Positions 16,527 to 24,589 are shown, numbered from the stretch's first letter. The stretch: 64,000 bases of DNA from Lactococcus carnosus (GCF_006770265.1 NZ_CP017194.1:186001-250000), one strand, 5' to 3'. Notes: generated from the sequence alone by a model not told the origin. Translations and numbers: made by a program.

Positions 16527-16615
16527 CTAATTTATCGCAATAGGTTGGGATGCTAGACATTCCTGTTTAATTGAGAGGAGAATAGTTATGGTTAAAGATA
16601 GTACGTTAGCACAAT
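16461..16615 (+). repeat. Direct repeat copy 2 (promoter plus start of GG-leader gene)
   Basis: Partner of the repeat at 15799-15953. This copy continues into an intact peptide gene. Confidence 0.8.
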
Positions 16616-16755
16616 TTCAGGTGATTCAAGAAGAAGAACTTGCTGAGGTGGTCGGTGGTGGTATTTTTGTAACGCTCGGTATCCCACTTGTCATATCTTA
16701 TGGCACTGGTTACGTTGTAGGATACGTTACGAATAGGAAGAAAGTATGTAATTGA
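16588..16755 (+). CDS. Double-glycine leader peptide, putative class IIb bacteriocin subunit A
   Basis: A 55-residue precursor. The leader MVKDSTLAQFQVIQEEELAEVVGG has the classic E-L-x-x-V-x-G-G end, so a C39 peptidase would cut after residue 24. The predicted mature part is about 31 residues, hydrophobic with SYGTGYVVGYV (small-residue GxxxG-like spacing) and ends NRKKVCN. This fits one half of a two-peptide bacteriocin, but a signalling peptide is possible. The Shine-Dalgarno GAGAGGAGA is strong. It is followed after 24 bases by a second GG peptide. Confidence 0.75.
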   Translation: MVKDSTLAQFQVIQEEELAEVVGGGIFVTLGIPLVISYGTGYVVGYVTNRKKVCN

Positions 16756-16779
16756 TAAGGTATGAAGAAGGGATTAGAA

Positions 16780-16938
16780 ATGAATTTTAAACAAAGTAAA
16801 TTTGTAACACTAGAAGATGATGCATTGAAAGAGACTATTGGTGGCGTAAATCCACTAGTTTTGGTCTATTTAAGTATGTTGGGAGCAGCATATAGCACGG
16901 GGTATAACCATGGTAAAGACTTGGCGAGACGTAGATAA
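16780..16938 (+). CDS. Double-glycine leader peptide, putative class IIb bacteriocin subunit B
   Basis: A 52-residue precursor. ATG 16780 is preferred over 16762 because AAGAAGGGA lies at the right distance. The leader MNFKQSKFVTLEDDALKETIGG ends in the GG motif, and the mature part is about 30 residues (VNPLVLVYLSMLGAAYSTGY ... ARRR). It is hydrophobic with small-residue spacing and a strongly basic tail. Together with the preceding gene it resembles a two-peptide bacteriocin. It overlaps the next membrane-protein gene by 29 bases. Confidence 0.72.
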   Translation: MNFKQSKFVTLEDDALKETIGGVNPLVLVYLSMLGAAYSTGYNHGKDLARRR

Positions 16939-17146
16939 GAAAAAACTGATATATTATAGTGTCTGTTCGGTTTTAGCAGTTGCGGTTATCCTCCAATTTT
17001 TTGCTATAGTCCTAATGACTTTGACTGATTTACTGGATAGGAATCTTATCTTTTCATATGATTTCTATAGTCAGCTAGCGAAGCGCATGTATCAGGTAGT
17101 CATAGGGTTATTTATCTTATTACTAGGTATAAAAAAATGTCAATAG
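16910..17146 (+). CDS. Putative bacteriocin immunity membrane protein
   Basis: A 78-residue protein starting inside the preceding peptide gene (ATG 16910, Shine-Dalgarno-like GGGG at 16896-16903). A basic N-terminus KTWRDVDKKK is followed by two transmembrane helices (about 14-38 and 62-75) and a loop of about 24 residues. Position immediately after two GG peptides, with overlap, is the usual place for the cognate immunity gene. No sequence family is recognised, so immunity is inferred from context. Confidence 0.6.
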   Translation: MVKTWRDVDKKKLIYYSVCSVLAVAVILQFFAIVLMTLTDLLDRNLIFSYDFYSQLAKRMYQVVIGLFILLLGIKKCQ

Positions 17147-17243
17147 CTAACAGCACTTCTAGCTATATTAGGTAGAGGTTGAGTATAAAATTAGCGCAGT
17201 TATTTAGGGTATCAGTCTTAGTAATAAGATGGATATGTAAGTC

Positions 17244-17282
17244 AAAAAACCTAGGATTAAGTAGTTTAATCCTAGGTTTTTT
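17244..17282. terminator. Strong bidirectional terminator of the peptide operon
   Basis: AAAAAACCTAGGATTAA and its exact complement flank a four-base loop and end in TTTTTT. It lies between the plus-strand peptide operon and the minus-strand membrane gene. Confidence 0.85.
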
Positions 17283-17330
17283 GTGTAGCTAGTTATCAAG
17301 GGGCCTATGAGGTATCTTGATACTTAGTGT

Positions 17331-17731
17331 TTATTTACTGCGCCATCTGTTCCAAGGAAGTGACGCAACGACGCCATTTCTTAAAGAGATACAGGTTACG
17401 ATGCGTGATTCAAAATAAATCGCCAGTGTGACTAATCCCGAAGTAGGCGACTCAATACCAAAGATAAGCTGTAAGATTCCTTGAGAGATAGTTAGATAGA
17501 GACAAAAATTGGCGTAATCACATAAGTTGTAAGTTATTTTTTCGTCCTTAACCCCTTTTTTGACTGCTACCAGGATGGTCAGTCCAGAGAAAGCCACAAA
17601 GGCACTTACTGCCAGATACCGATTTAAAGAAAGGCAGTTTTAAAAATCAGGTAACTCGTGATTGAAAATAGTAAGGATAGTGCACTAATCATCAGTAAGG
17701 ACTGGATGGTCCTTTTATCGGTAGCTTTCAT
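17331..17731 (-). pseudogene. Membrane protein of the bacteriocin-like locus, one-base frameshift
   Basis: From ATG 17731 (Shine-Dalgarno AAAAGGAGAG) the reading frame gives 34 residues, MKATDKRTIQSLLMISALSL and onward to KTAFL, and then stops. Adding one T in the TTT run near 17640 continues as FLLNRYLAVSAFVAFSGL to the stop at 17331. The restored product is about 133 residues with four likely transmembrane helices. It is driven by the inverted operator copy at 17792-17859, so it belongs to the same regulon as the peptides. Immunity or transport is possible; the family is not recognised. Confidence 0.6.
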
Positions 17732-18051
17732 GTTCTCTCCTTTTCAAGTGATAATAGACGAGACTGGGTCTAATATCGTTTTGATAAGTTAAAAGTTGGC
17801 CAACTTTCTATTTCATCCTGTCATGATTGTAAACGCTAGTAAAGCAACATTTTGTTGCTTTTCACCGAGTCCACTAAGAAAAGAGAAACGTATTGTGGGT
17901 GTTGAGTGCTGTCATTAGTGGTATATTTTGGTCACTCATACATGAGAATGGTTATATTTGGTATATTTCCGACCATGTTGGGTATGTCGACAATAAGTTA
18001 CTTTTTTTCCTGTAAACTTAAGGTAGATCAAAATAAAGTGAGGTAGTTAGT
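17732..18051. other. Intergenic region between the divergent membrane gene and the leader-XRE gene
   Basis: It holds operator copy 3 (17792-17859) facing left. The right part has a hydrophobic open frame after a TAA near 17878 (for example TTG 17894 to the stop near 18017, with WSLIHENGYIWYISDHVGY). That frame has no Shine-Dalgarno and no known family, and could be a gene remnant. GTGAGG at 18039 is the Shine-Dalgarno for the gene at 18052. Confidence 0.5.
17792..17859 (-). promoter_or_regulatory. Paired palindromic operator, copy 3 (inverted)
   Basis: AAAGTTGGCCAACTTT (17792-17807) is a perfect 16-bp palindrome, and AGCAACAtttTGTTGCT (17843-17859) is its partner with centres about 52 bp apart. 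Order and orientation are reversed relative to copies 1 and 2, so it faces the minus-strand gene at 17731. The sequence between the palindromes is not conserved, which points to the palindromes themselves as the sites. Confidence 0.6.
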
Positions 18052-18309
18052 ATGGTTGCTAAACTATTAGTTGCATTCAGGGCTGTAAATGATGCTGCAC
18101 TTCAAGAAGTGGACGGTGGTAGTTTAGCGATCAATATCAGAACTCTCCGTCTTGAAAAACAGGTGACACAAGAAATACTTGCACGCGAGTTATTTGTCAC
18201 GAGACAGGCGGTTAGTCAGTGGGAAAACGGGCTACGTGATCCTAGCATCGATAACCTAATCCAGATGAAGGCATTTTTTCAAGTATCTTTTGATCGATTA
18301 TTAAGTTGA
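18052..18309 (+). CDS. XRE-family regulator with an in-frame double-glycine leader
   Basis: An 85-residue protein with Shine-Dalgarno GTGAGG before ATG 18052. Residues 1-23 (MVAKLLVAFRAVNDAALQEVDGG) form a GG-type leader. It aligns with the leader at 16588 through the MV start, L-x-A-F, V and the L-x-E-V-x-G-G end. Residues 24-85 are a complete HTH_3 domain (INIRTLRLEKQVTQEILARE, recognition helix TRQAVSQWENG, then IDNLIQMKAFFQVSFDRLL). An internal GTG at codon 20 (18109) could give an HTH-only product, but has no good Shine-Dalgarno. The C39 peptidase-ABC gene follows 37 bases later. It is either a recombination chimera or a regulator made to be cleaved or exported. Confidence 0.75.
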   Translation: MVAKLLVAFRAVNDAALQEVDGGSLAINIRTLRLEKQVTQEILARELFVTRQAVSQWENGLRDPSIDNLIQMKAFFQVSFDRLLS

Positions 18310-18346
18310 AAATGACATCAGATAATGAATAAGATAGGGGTGAGTG

Positions 18347-20056
18347 ATGTTTGGGAGATACAAGTATACGCCACAAGTTGATATGCGAGATTGTGGCGTT
18401 GCAGCGCTTGCTACAGTTGCGAAGCATTTTGGGTCGGTTTTTTCTATAGCACATCTCCGTGAGCTAGCAAAAACCGATAGGGAAGGGACGACTGCATTAG
18501 GGCTAGTGAAAGCAGCAGAAGCACTTAACTTTGATACTAGGGTGCTCCAAGCTGATATGACGCTGTTTGACATGGATGACGTGCCATATCCTTTTATTGC
18601 TCATGTCAATAAGGACGGTAAACTGCTGCATTACTATGTTGTTTATGCGAGTAAAAAAGATAAGCTAATCATTGCAGATCCTGACCCGGATGTTGGGGTG
18701 ATAAAAATGTCTAAGGAAAGATTTGCTAGTGAATGGACAGGCGTCTCTATTTTTCTTGCACCTTTGGTTAACTATAAGGTTCAAAAAGGCGATGAAAATA
18801 GCTTATGGCATTTTCTTCCTTTGTTGTACAAGCAAAAAGGCTTAATTGCGAATATTATCATGGCTTCTTTTCTCGTGACCGTTATTAACATCGCAGGATC
18901 CTATTATCTTCAGAGTATTATAGACGAGTACGTGCCAAACCAGATGGTATCCACCCTAAGTATCGTTTCAATAGGCCTCGTTGTTACTTATTTATTACAA
19001 CAAGTCATGAGCTACTCACAAACCTATTTATTGACGGTATTTGGACAGCGTTTAGCTATAGATGTCATTTTGTCTTATATCAGACATATATTTGAGCTAC
19101 CGATGCAATTTTTTGCAACCAGGCGCACAGGTGAGATTTTATCCAGATTTACGGATGCTAATGCAATTATAGATGCCTTGGCTAGTACGATGCTATCCAT
19201 TTTTCTGGATATGTCAATTGTCATTACCGTCGGTTTATTCCTGTTCTTTCAAAATGCAACTTTATTTTTATTCACCTTAGTCTCAATACCAATCTATAGC
19301 CTTATTGTCCTGATATTTGTAAAACCGTTTCAGAAAATGAATGCCCAGGTCATGCAAAGTAATGCGCTATTAAACTCTGCTATTATTGAAGATGTGAATG
19401 GCATCGAAACGCTTAAAAGTTTAACGAGTGAAATAGTATCTTATCAAAAAATAGATCGTGAATTTGTCAGATATTTGACCTGTTCTTTTAAACGTGACCG
19501 CTATGAGGCAATTCAGATGTCCTTAAAACAAGGATTGAAATTATGCTTAACAGTTGGTGTATTATATGCTGGTTCTAGGCTTGTGATGGCGGACAAATTA
19601 TCGTTGGGACAATTAATTACTTATAACACGCTATTAGCTTATTTTACGAATCCATTAGAAAATATGATAAATTTACAAACAAAAATTCAGCAGGCTCGTG
19701 TGGCGAATCATCGCTTAAATGAGGTCTATTTAGTTGACTCTGAATTCAATGGTGAGCGCATGATAAACGATTTGGGTTTAATAGAAGGAATCACACTCGA
19801 TAAGGTGAGCTACAAATATGGGTTTGGTCGTGAGGTGTTAAAAGAGATTGATCTTAAAATAGAGGCTGGTGAGAAAGTAGCTTTGGTTGGTGCAAGTGGC
19901 TGTGGAAAAACAACCCTAGCTAAGTTACTCGTTCATTACTTTGAGGCAAGTAATGGGACGATAAAAATCAATCAGTTAGATATTAACTTGATTGATAAGC
20001 GCTTATTACGTCAGAAAATTAACTATGTCCCGCAACAGCCTTACTTATTATGTTGA
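18347..20056 (+). pseudogene. C39 peptidase-ABC exporter (LcnC/ComA type), truncated in the nucleotide-binding domain
   Basis: Processing exporter for GG-leader peptides. Its N-terminal C39 domain has Cys in QVDMRDCGVAAL (about residue 16), His in KLLHYYVVYA and Asp in IIADPDP. Six transmembrane helices span about 160-430. The ATP-binding domain starts near 475, with Walker A VGASGCGKTTLAKL. The frame ends just after the Q-loop (NYVPQQPYLLC) at 20056, so the ABC signature, Walker B and H-loop are missing. LcnC-type proteins are about 715 residues; this one is about 569. The next bases encode the tail of the accessory protein, so a deletion joined the two. The peptidase domain is intact but ATP-driven export should be lost. 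Confidence 0.88.
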
Positions 20057-20336
20057 CTCAACTAAGGTAAGTGGATTAAAGAAAGGGATGCAGATACGAT
20101 TTACCTCAACAAAAGAACTCAGTAAACCACGAATTATTACAGGAAGCATTAAGGAAGTTGCCAAAAGTGCAACGGCTGAAAGGGATGGGAATGTCTTTTT
20201 AGTTAAGGCGTCACTCTATCCGAAAGTCAAGGATAAGCGGACCTTGATCTACGGTATGCAAGGGCGTGTATCGAGTATCATCGACAAAAAAACGTTCTTT
20301 AATTATTATAAAGATAAGTTATTTGGTAGCGAATAA
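20043..20336 (+). pseudogene. C-terminal remnant of the HlyD-like bacteriocin export accessory protein (LcnD/ComB type)
   Basis: From about 20043 the frame reads LTYYVDSTKVSGLKKGMQIR ... IITGSIKEVAKSATAERDGNVFLVKASL ... GMQGRVSSIIDKKTFFNYYKDKLFG. This is the beta-barrel and C-terminal end of a membrane-fusion accessory protein. It has no start of its own and begins exactly where the ABC gene ends, in another frame. About 375 N-terminal residues are absent compared with full LcnD-type proteins, consistent with one deletion of roughly 1.5 kb spanning the ABC 3' end and this gene's 5' end (size inferred). Confidence 0.75.
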
Positions 20337-20478
20337 CTGTATTTTATTAATGATAATTGCTTGTTATTTCAGTTTTGGTCGCATTTGTTGTATAATGATA
20401 ATAACAGATAATTAACAAAAAGAAAGTCGCTTGACCTATCAGGTTTAGACAAGGTTAGGGTATGATAATAGGTAGCGC

Positions 20479-21864
20479 ATGATAACTACAATTTTTTTAG
20501 GTTTACCACTTGCTGTTTTAGATGTGAGTGTTGATTTATACCTACTTTATCAAATCATGGGCTTAAAAAATAATCTAAAGATCTTTGTTTTTCAAGGGTT
20601 TATAGTTGCTGGTATCGTGTTGACGCTTGTTTCTTCAGTTGAAACTGTCTATCATCTTCCGAGTTTTCTAAAGCTGTTTTTTATGATTGGCTTTTTGTGG
20701 TGGATTCTAGAAAAGGATGTGACAAGGAGTTTATTTTATGCGATTTTCACCTTGAGCTTTACCTATTTTGTTAAGTTGTTTGTTTCTACCTTCATTGTCG
20801 GTGATTTACTAGGTATAGATCATATTGTTTTTGAAATCGTTCTGAGCTATTTTTGTGTGGTGCCAAGTTATTACTTATTACTGAAATATATGACCATTAG
20901 ACCAAGTCATCTGTTAATCTCAGAGCAGACGATAGATATGCAACAAGTCGCGTATATGGTACCAAAAACATTATCAGAACGCGAACGGAATATTGAAAAA
21001 GAGCAACATCATTTAATCGTCCTATCCAATAGTATGATGCTATGTTTTTATTTATATAGTAATGTTGTTCGGGTGACGACAGATGGGAATCAGGATAATG
21101 ATAAGTATATGATTTTCACCTATGTCTTTTTATTTATTTTTATGTTGTATGCAATTAATGTTAAATATAAAGAATGGGAAAATCAAAAGTTACTCAGATA
21201 CAAGGACTATCTGGTTTCAGGACTCACGTCCTATACACAAGAAGTCGACAAAGCCTATCATTCAGTTCGTGCATTTCACCATGATTTTACCAACATTCTT
21301 CTATCGATGCGTGAAACGATTGCAACACAAGAGATAAGTGAAATCAGAAAGACCTATGCAGACATACTTGAAAAAAGTCATATTATACTTGCTGAAAATA
21401 GACAAGAAGTTGCAAAACTTGCCAACATCAAAATTTTGGAAGTGAAAAGTGTGATTTCTGCAAAAATCTTACAGGCTGATATGCAAGGTATCAACATTGA
21501 ACTGGAGCTCCCAGAGCGTGTAGATACCTTACGTGTAGATAAATTAGATATCGTGAGACTTTTAGGTATTATGTTAGACAATGCAATTGATGAAATGACT
21601 GAGTTAGAGATGGATAAACCTACCATTAAATTAGCTATCTTTAACAAGAGATTATCCAGGTATTACGTTGTGGAAAATAGGATGCGTCAAGAAAAATTGT
21701 CGACTAAGTTACTATTATCTGAAGGCTATTCAACAAGAAGTAAGCATCGAGGTTATGGTCTGACGAGTCTGGATGCGATTGTTGCAACTTACCCATGGGT
21801 AAGCTACCATATTCAAGCAAAAAGTTATACCTATAGAATTGAACTAGAGATGAGGATAAGATGA
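20479..21864 (+). CDS. AgrC/ComD-type sensor histidine kinase (HPK10, GHKL)
   Basis: A 461-residue membrane kinase for peptide quorum sensing. About six to seven transmembrane helices (residues ~1-225) form the sensor. The H-box with the phosphorylated His is HSVRAFHHDFTNILLSMRE near residue 263. The GHKL ATPase follows with N-box LLGIMLDNAIDEM near 360 and G-box region HRGYGLTSLDAI near 420. There is only a weak Shine-Dalgarno (AGGTAG). It overlaps the response regulator by four bases (ATGA). It most likely senses a GG-leader-derived pheromone made in this locus; which peptide is unknown, and secretion now depends on another exporter. Confidence 0.88.
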   Translation: MITTIFLGLPLAVLDVSVDLYLLYQIMGLKNNLKIFVFQGFIVAGIVLTLVSSVETVYHLPSFLKLFFMIGFLWWILEKDVTRSLFYAIFTLSFTYFVKLFVSTFIVGDLLGIDHIVFEIVLSYFCVVPSYYLLLKYMTIRPSHLLISEQTIDMQQVAYMVPKTLSERERNIEKEQHHLIVLSNSMMLCFYLYSNVVRVTTDGNQDNDKYMIFTYVFLFIFMLYAINVKYKEWENQKLLRYKDYLVSGLTSYTQEVDKAYHSVRAFHHDFTNILLSMRETIATQEISEIRKTYADILEKSHIILAENRQEVAKLANIKILEVKSVISAKILQADMQGINIELELPERVDTLRVDKLDIVRLLGIMLDNAIDEMTELEMDKPTIKLAIFNKRLSRYYVVENRMRQEKLSTKLLLSEGYSTRSKHRGYGLTSLDAIVATYPWVSYHIQAKSYTYRIELEMRIR

Positions 21865-22598
21865 AAGTATACATTCTAGAAGATGAGATTGTCCAGCAGT
21901 TTCGACTTGAGAGTCTGGTCAAAACATATTTGAAAGAAAAAAAATATCCAATAACCGAGGTCATAACCTATGATAAATCTAGAGATTTTTTAGCAATAAT
22001 AGACCAACTTTCTCAAAATAATTTGTATTTTTTAGATATTGCAATCAAAATGCATCATAATGCGGGGCTTAAAATTGCTGAAAAAATCAGGCAAAAAGAT
22101 GTAATCGGACAAATCAGTTTTGTGACGACGCATAGTGAATTCGCCTCCATTACCTATGAATACAAGGTGAATGCGCATGATTTCATTGACAAGTTAATGC
22201 CTCAAGCGGACTTTGACCAGAAGATTAAGGATAATATTGATCATTTTGTAGGTGTCAATCGGCTTAAGCCCTTAGATGAGATTTTTTCTTATCGGTCGAG
22301 AACGGGTAAAGTGATAGAAGCGCTCTATTCTGATATCTATTATTTTGAAACAACAGGTGTCTCACACAAATTATTGCTACAGATGGATGGGGAAACCTTA
22401 ACCATGTATGGCAATATGAATGAGATTGCAATGCTTTCTGACAGGCTAGTTAGAGTACATCGTTCTTATCTTGTTAATAAAGCATGTATTAAAAGGGTCT
22501 ATAAAAAAGAGAAGTTGATTTTGTTAGATGATGATACTGAAATTGCCGTTTCAAGAGGTGGGTTTAAGTTATTAGAACGGCTAGGAGTGACTGGTTAA
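21861..22598 (+). CDS. LytTR-family response regulator (ComE/AgrA type)
   Basis: A 245-residue regulator. The receiver domain (1-~125) has LEDE at residues 5-8, the phosphorylated Asp in NLYFLDIAIKM near 55-60 and a Lys in HDFIDKLMP near 110. The LytTR DNA-binding domain (~140-240) has EALYSDIYYFETTGVSHKLLL, LVRVHRSYLVNKACIKRV and AVSRGGFKLLERL. It is coupled to the kinase by a four-base overlap. The expected targets are the peptide promoters at 15.8-16.5 kb. However, I could not see a clear pair of LytTR direct repeats there, and the conserved signals are palindromes. Confidence 0.88.
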   Translation: MKVYILEDEIVQQFRLESLVKTYLKEKKYPITEVITYDKSRDFLAIIDQLSQNNLYFLDIAIKMHHNAGLKIAEKIRQKDVIGQISFVTTHSEFASITYEYKVNAHDFIDKLMPQADFDQKIKDNIDHFVGVNRLKPLDEIFSYRSRTGKVIEALYSDIYYFETTGVSHKLLLQMDGETLTMYGNMNEIAMLSDRLVRVHRSYLVNKACIKRVYKKEKLILLDDDTEIAVSRGGFKLLERLGVTG

Positions 22599-22654
22599 AC
22601 GAGGTTAACTAGCCAAGCAGAACATCATTCTGCTTAGAGATGTACATAAAAAGT

Positions 22655-22668
22655 TGTCAACGCTTTCA
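22655..22668 (-). promoter_or_regulatory. cre site (CcpA) upstream of pflA
   Basis: The minus-strand reading TGAAAGCGTTGACA matches the TGWAANCGNTNWCA catabolite-responsive element at every position. It lies about 145 bases before pflA, fitting carbon-catabolite control of pyruvate formate-lyase activation. Confidence 0.7.
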
Positions 22669-22812
22669 AAATAACGTAAAATAGAGTTAGGATGACGATG
22701 AGATATCTATATTAAATAGGTTTATATTTTTTGTGGTTATCTAAGAACAACTTATTTTGCAATCAATCAAGCTCATCGTATGGGCTGACCCTACTAGAAA
22801 GTGTTGATAATC

Positions 22813-23595
22813 ATGGAAGATATAGGCAGTGTAACAGGACTTGTTCATTCGACTGAAAGCTTTGGCAGTGTGGATGGCCCTGGCGTTCGGTTTGTCATTT
22901 TTATGCAGGGCTGTAAGATGCGTTGTAAATTCTGCCACAATCCAGATACCTGGGCGATGACAAATGATAAGTCAAAAGAACGGACGGTTGACGATGTCCT
23001 GTCAGAAGCGATTAAATTCAAATCGTTCTGGGGTAGTCGTGGGGGAATTACTGTTTCTGGTGGTGAAGCCATGCTACAAATGCCCTTTGTGACAGCCTTG
23101 TTTACTAAGGCTAAAGCGCTAGGGATTCATTGTACACTAGATACGTGTGGCCTGCCTTACTCAACACAACCGGATACGCTTGCGGAAATTGATCGGTTAC
23201 TTGCTGTAACGGATTTAGTCCTGCTCGATATAAAAGAAATTAATGATGTACGGCATCGTGAGTTAACAGGTCATAAAAATAGTACGATTATTGACTTTTC
23301 TAAATATCTGTCAGATAAAGAGGTACCAGTTTGGATTCGCCATGTATTAGTACCTGGTGAAACAGATTTTGATGAAGACTTGGTTGCCCTTGGTGATTAT
23401 GTTAAGACATTAGCGAATGTTCAAAAATTTGAAGTCTTGCCTTATCATACGATGGGGGAATTTAAATGGCGAGAACTCGGTTGGGACTATCCGCTGGTCG
23501 GCGTAAAACCACCAAGTGCTAGTCGTGTTGCAAATGCTAAGGACCTCTTACATACTGAGGACTATCAGAAATATCTAGAACGTGTCAAAAATTAG
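22813..23595 (+). CDS. pflA: Pyruvate formate-lyase-activating enzyme
   Basis: Radical-SAM enzyme that installs the glycyl radical on pyruvate formate-lyase for anaerobic mixed-acid fermentation. ATG 22813 (MEDIGSVTGLVHSTESFG) matches family starts. The [4Fe-4S] motif CKMRCKFC is near residues 35-42, followed by GGITVSGGEAMLQ (SAM-binding GGE) near 80. The 260-residue length is normal. The Shine-Dalgarno is weak (AGAAAG). pfl itself is not adjacent, as in lactococci. The cre site upstream and the formate channel at 62264 are likely functional partners. Confidence 0.93.
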   Translation: MEDIGSVTGLVHSTESFGSVDGPGVRFVIFMQGCKMRCKFCHNPDTWAMTNDKSKERTVDDVLSEAIKFKSFWGSRGGITVSGGEAMLQMPFVTALFTKAKALGIHCTLDTCGLPYSTQPDTLAEIDRLLAVTDLVLLDIKEINDVRHRELTGHKNSTIIDFSKYLSDKEVPVWIRHVLVPGETDFDEDLVALGDYVKTLANVQKFEVLPYHTMGEFKWRELGWDYPLVGVKPPSASRVANAKDLLHTEDYQKYLERVKN

Positions 23596-23599
23596 TCTT

Positions 23600-23632
23600 A
23601 AAAAAGTGTATAATAAACTTATACGCTTTTTT
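23600..23632 (+). terminator. Terminator between pflA and fmt
   Basis: AAAAAGTGTATAA ... TTATACGCTTTTTT. The stem also contains TATAAT, which could act as a -10 for fmt. Confidence 0.7.
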
Positions 23633-23659
23633 ATATGAACAAATAGAAAGAAATAATGA

Positions 23660-24589
23660 ATGACAAAAATAATTTTCATGGGAACGCCAGCTTTTTCAGT
23701 TCCAGTTTTAGATGGCTTGATTGATAGTGGTTACGATGTCCTTGCTGTTGTAACACAACCTGATCGTGCAGTTGGCCGAAAAAAAGAGATTAAGATGACA
23801 CCGGTCAAGGCAGCAGCCTTGCGGCATCAGTTACCTGTCTATCAGCCTGAAAAACTATCAGGGTCTCCTGAGATGGCTGAATTGATGGCCCTTGGTGCTG
23901 ATATGATTGTGACCGCAGCCTTCGGTCAATTTCTGCCTGAAAAATTACTTCAGTCAGTCAAACATGCTGTTAACGTACACGCAAGTCTACTACCTAAGTA
24001 TCGTGGGGGTGCGCCAGTTCACTATGCCATTATTAATGGTGATGAAGCAGCTGGTGTTACCATCATGGAAATGGTGAAAAAAATGGATGCTGGGGATATG
24101 ATATCTCAAAAAGCAATCCCAATTACTGATGCAGATAATGTTGGTACGATGTTTGATAGACTAAGTATTGTGGGCAGAGATCTATTACTTGCTACCTTAC
24201 CTGACTATTTGGCGGGTAAATTATCACCTGAGCCACAAGATGAGAATCAGGTAACTTTCTCTCCTAATATTACACCGGAAGCAGAAAAAATTAGTTGGCA
24301 GTCCACTGCGCGTGATGTTGCCAATCAAGTTCGTGGTATGTCGCCTTGGCCAGTTGCCCATACAACCTGGCAGGGGGCACGTTTCAAATTACACGATGTC
24401 AGTGTGGTCGATGGGTCTGGGCGTCCAGGACAAGTCATCGACAAAACAAAGAAAACGCTTGTGATTGCAACTGAAAAAGGGGCAGTCAGCTTACATACTG
24501 TGCAGCCAGCAGGTAAACCTAAAATGTCTATCCAAGATTTTTTAAATGGATTAGGCAAGACGATTAAAGTTGGAGATCAATTTGAGTAA
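23660..24589 (+). CDS. fmt: Methionyl-tRNA formyltransferase
   Basis: Formylates initiator Met-tRNA using 10-formyl-THF. The 309-residue protein has [12 protein letters not shown] at residues 5-16 and the folate-binding and catalytic stretch [25 protein letters not shown] near 108-132 (Asn, His of NVHASLLP). [11 protein letters not shown] is near 147, and the C-terminal OB-like domain (~205-305) has MSPWPVAHT. It is followed by rsmB with an eight-base overlap, a conserved firmicute arrangement that continues into the stp-pknB pair. Confidence 0.95.
   Translation: MTKIIFMGTPAFSVPVLDGLIDSGYDVLAVVTQPDRAVGRKKEIKMTPVKAAALRHQLPVYQPEKLSGSPEMAELMALGADMIVTAAFGQFLPEKLLQSVKHAVNVHASLLPKYRGGAPVHYAIINGDEAAGVTIMEMVKKMDAGDMISQKAIPITDADNVGTMFDRLSIVGRDLLLATLPDYLAGKLSPEPQDENQVTFSPNITPEAEKISWQSTARDVANQVRGMSPWPVAHTTWQGARFKLHDVSVVDGSGRPGQVIDKTKKTLVIATEKGAVSLHTVQPAGKPKMSIQDFLNGLGKTIKVGDQFE

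Noticed and set aside
15797-16530. LytTR-type direct repeats (ComE/AgrA-like) in the peptide promoters
   Set aside because: ACAAaTT and ACAAgTT occur 15 bp apart rather than about two helical turns, and are not conserved in copy 3.
17894-18017. Short Trp-rich hydrophobic frame upstream of the leader-XRE gene
   Set aside because: TTG start without Shine-Dalgarno, no family match; kept only as a possible remnant in the intergenic entry.
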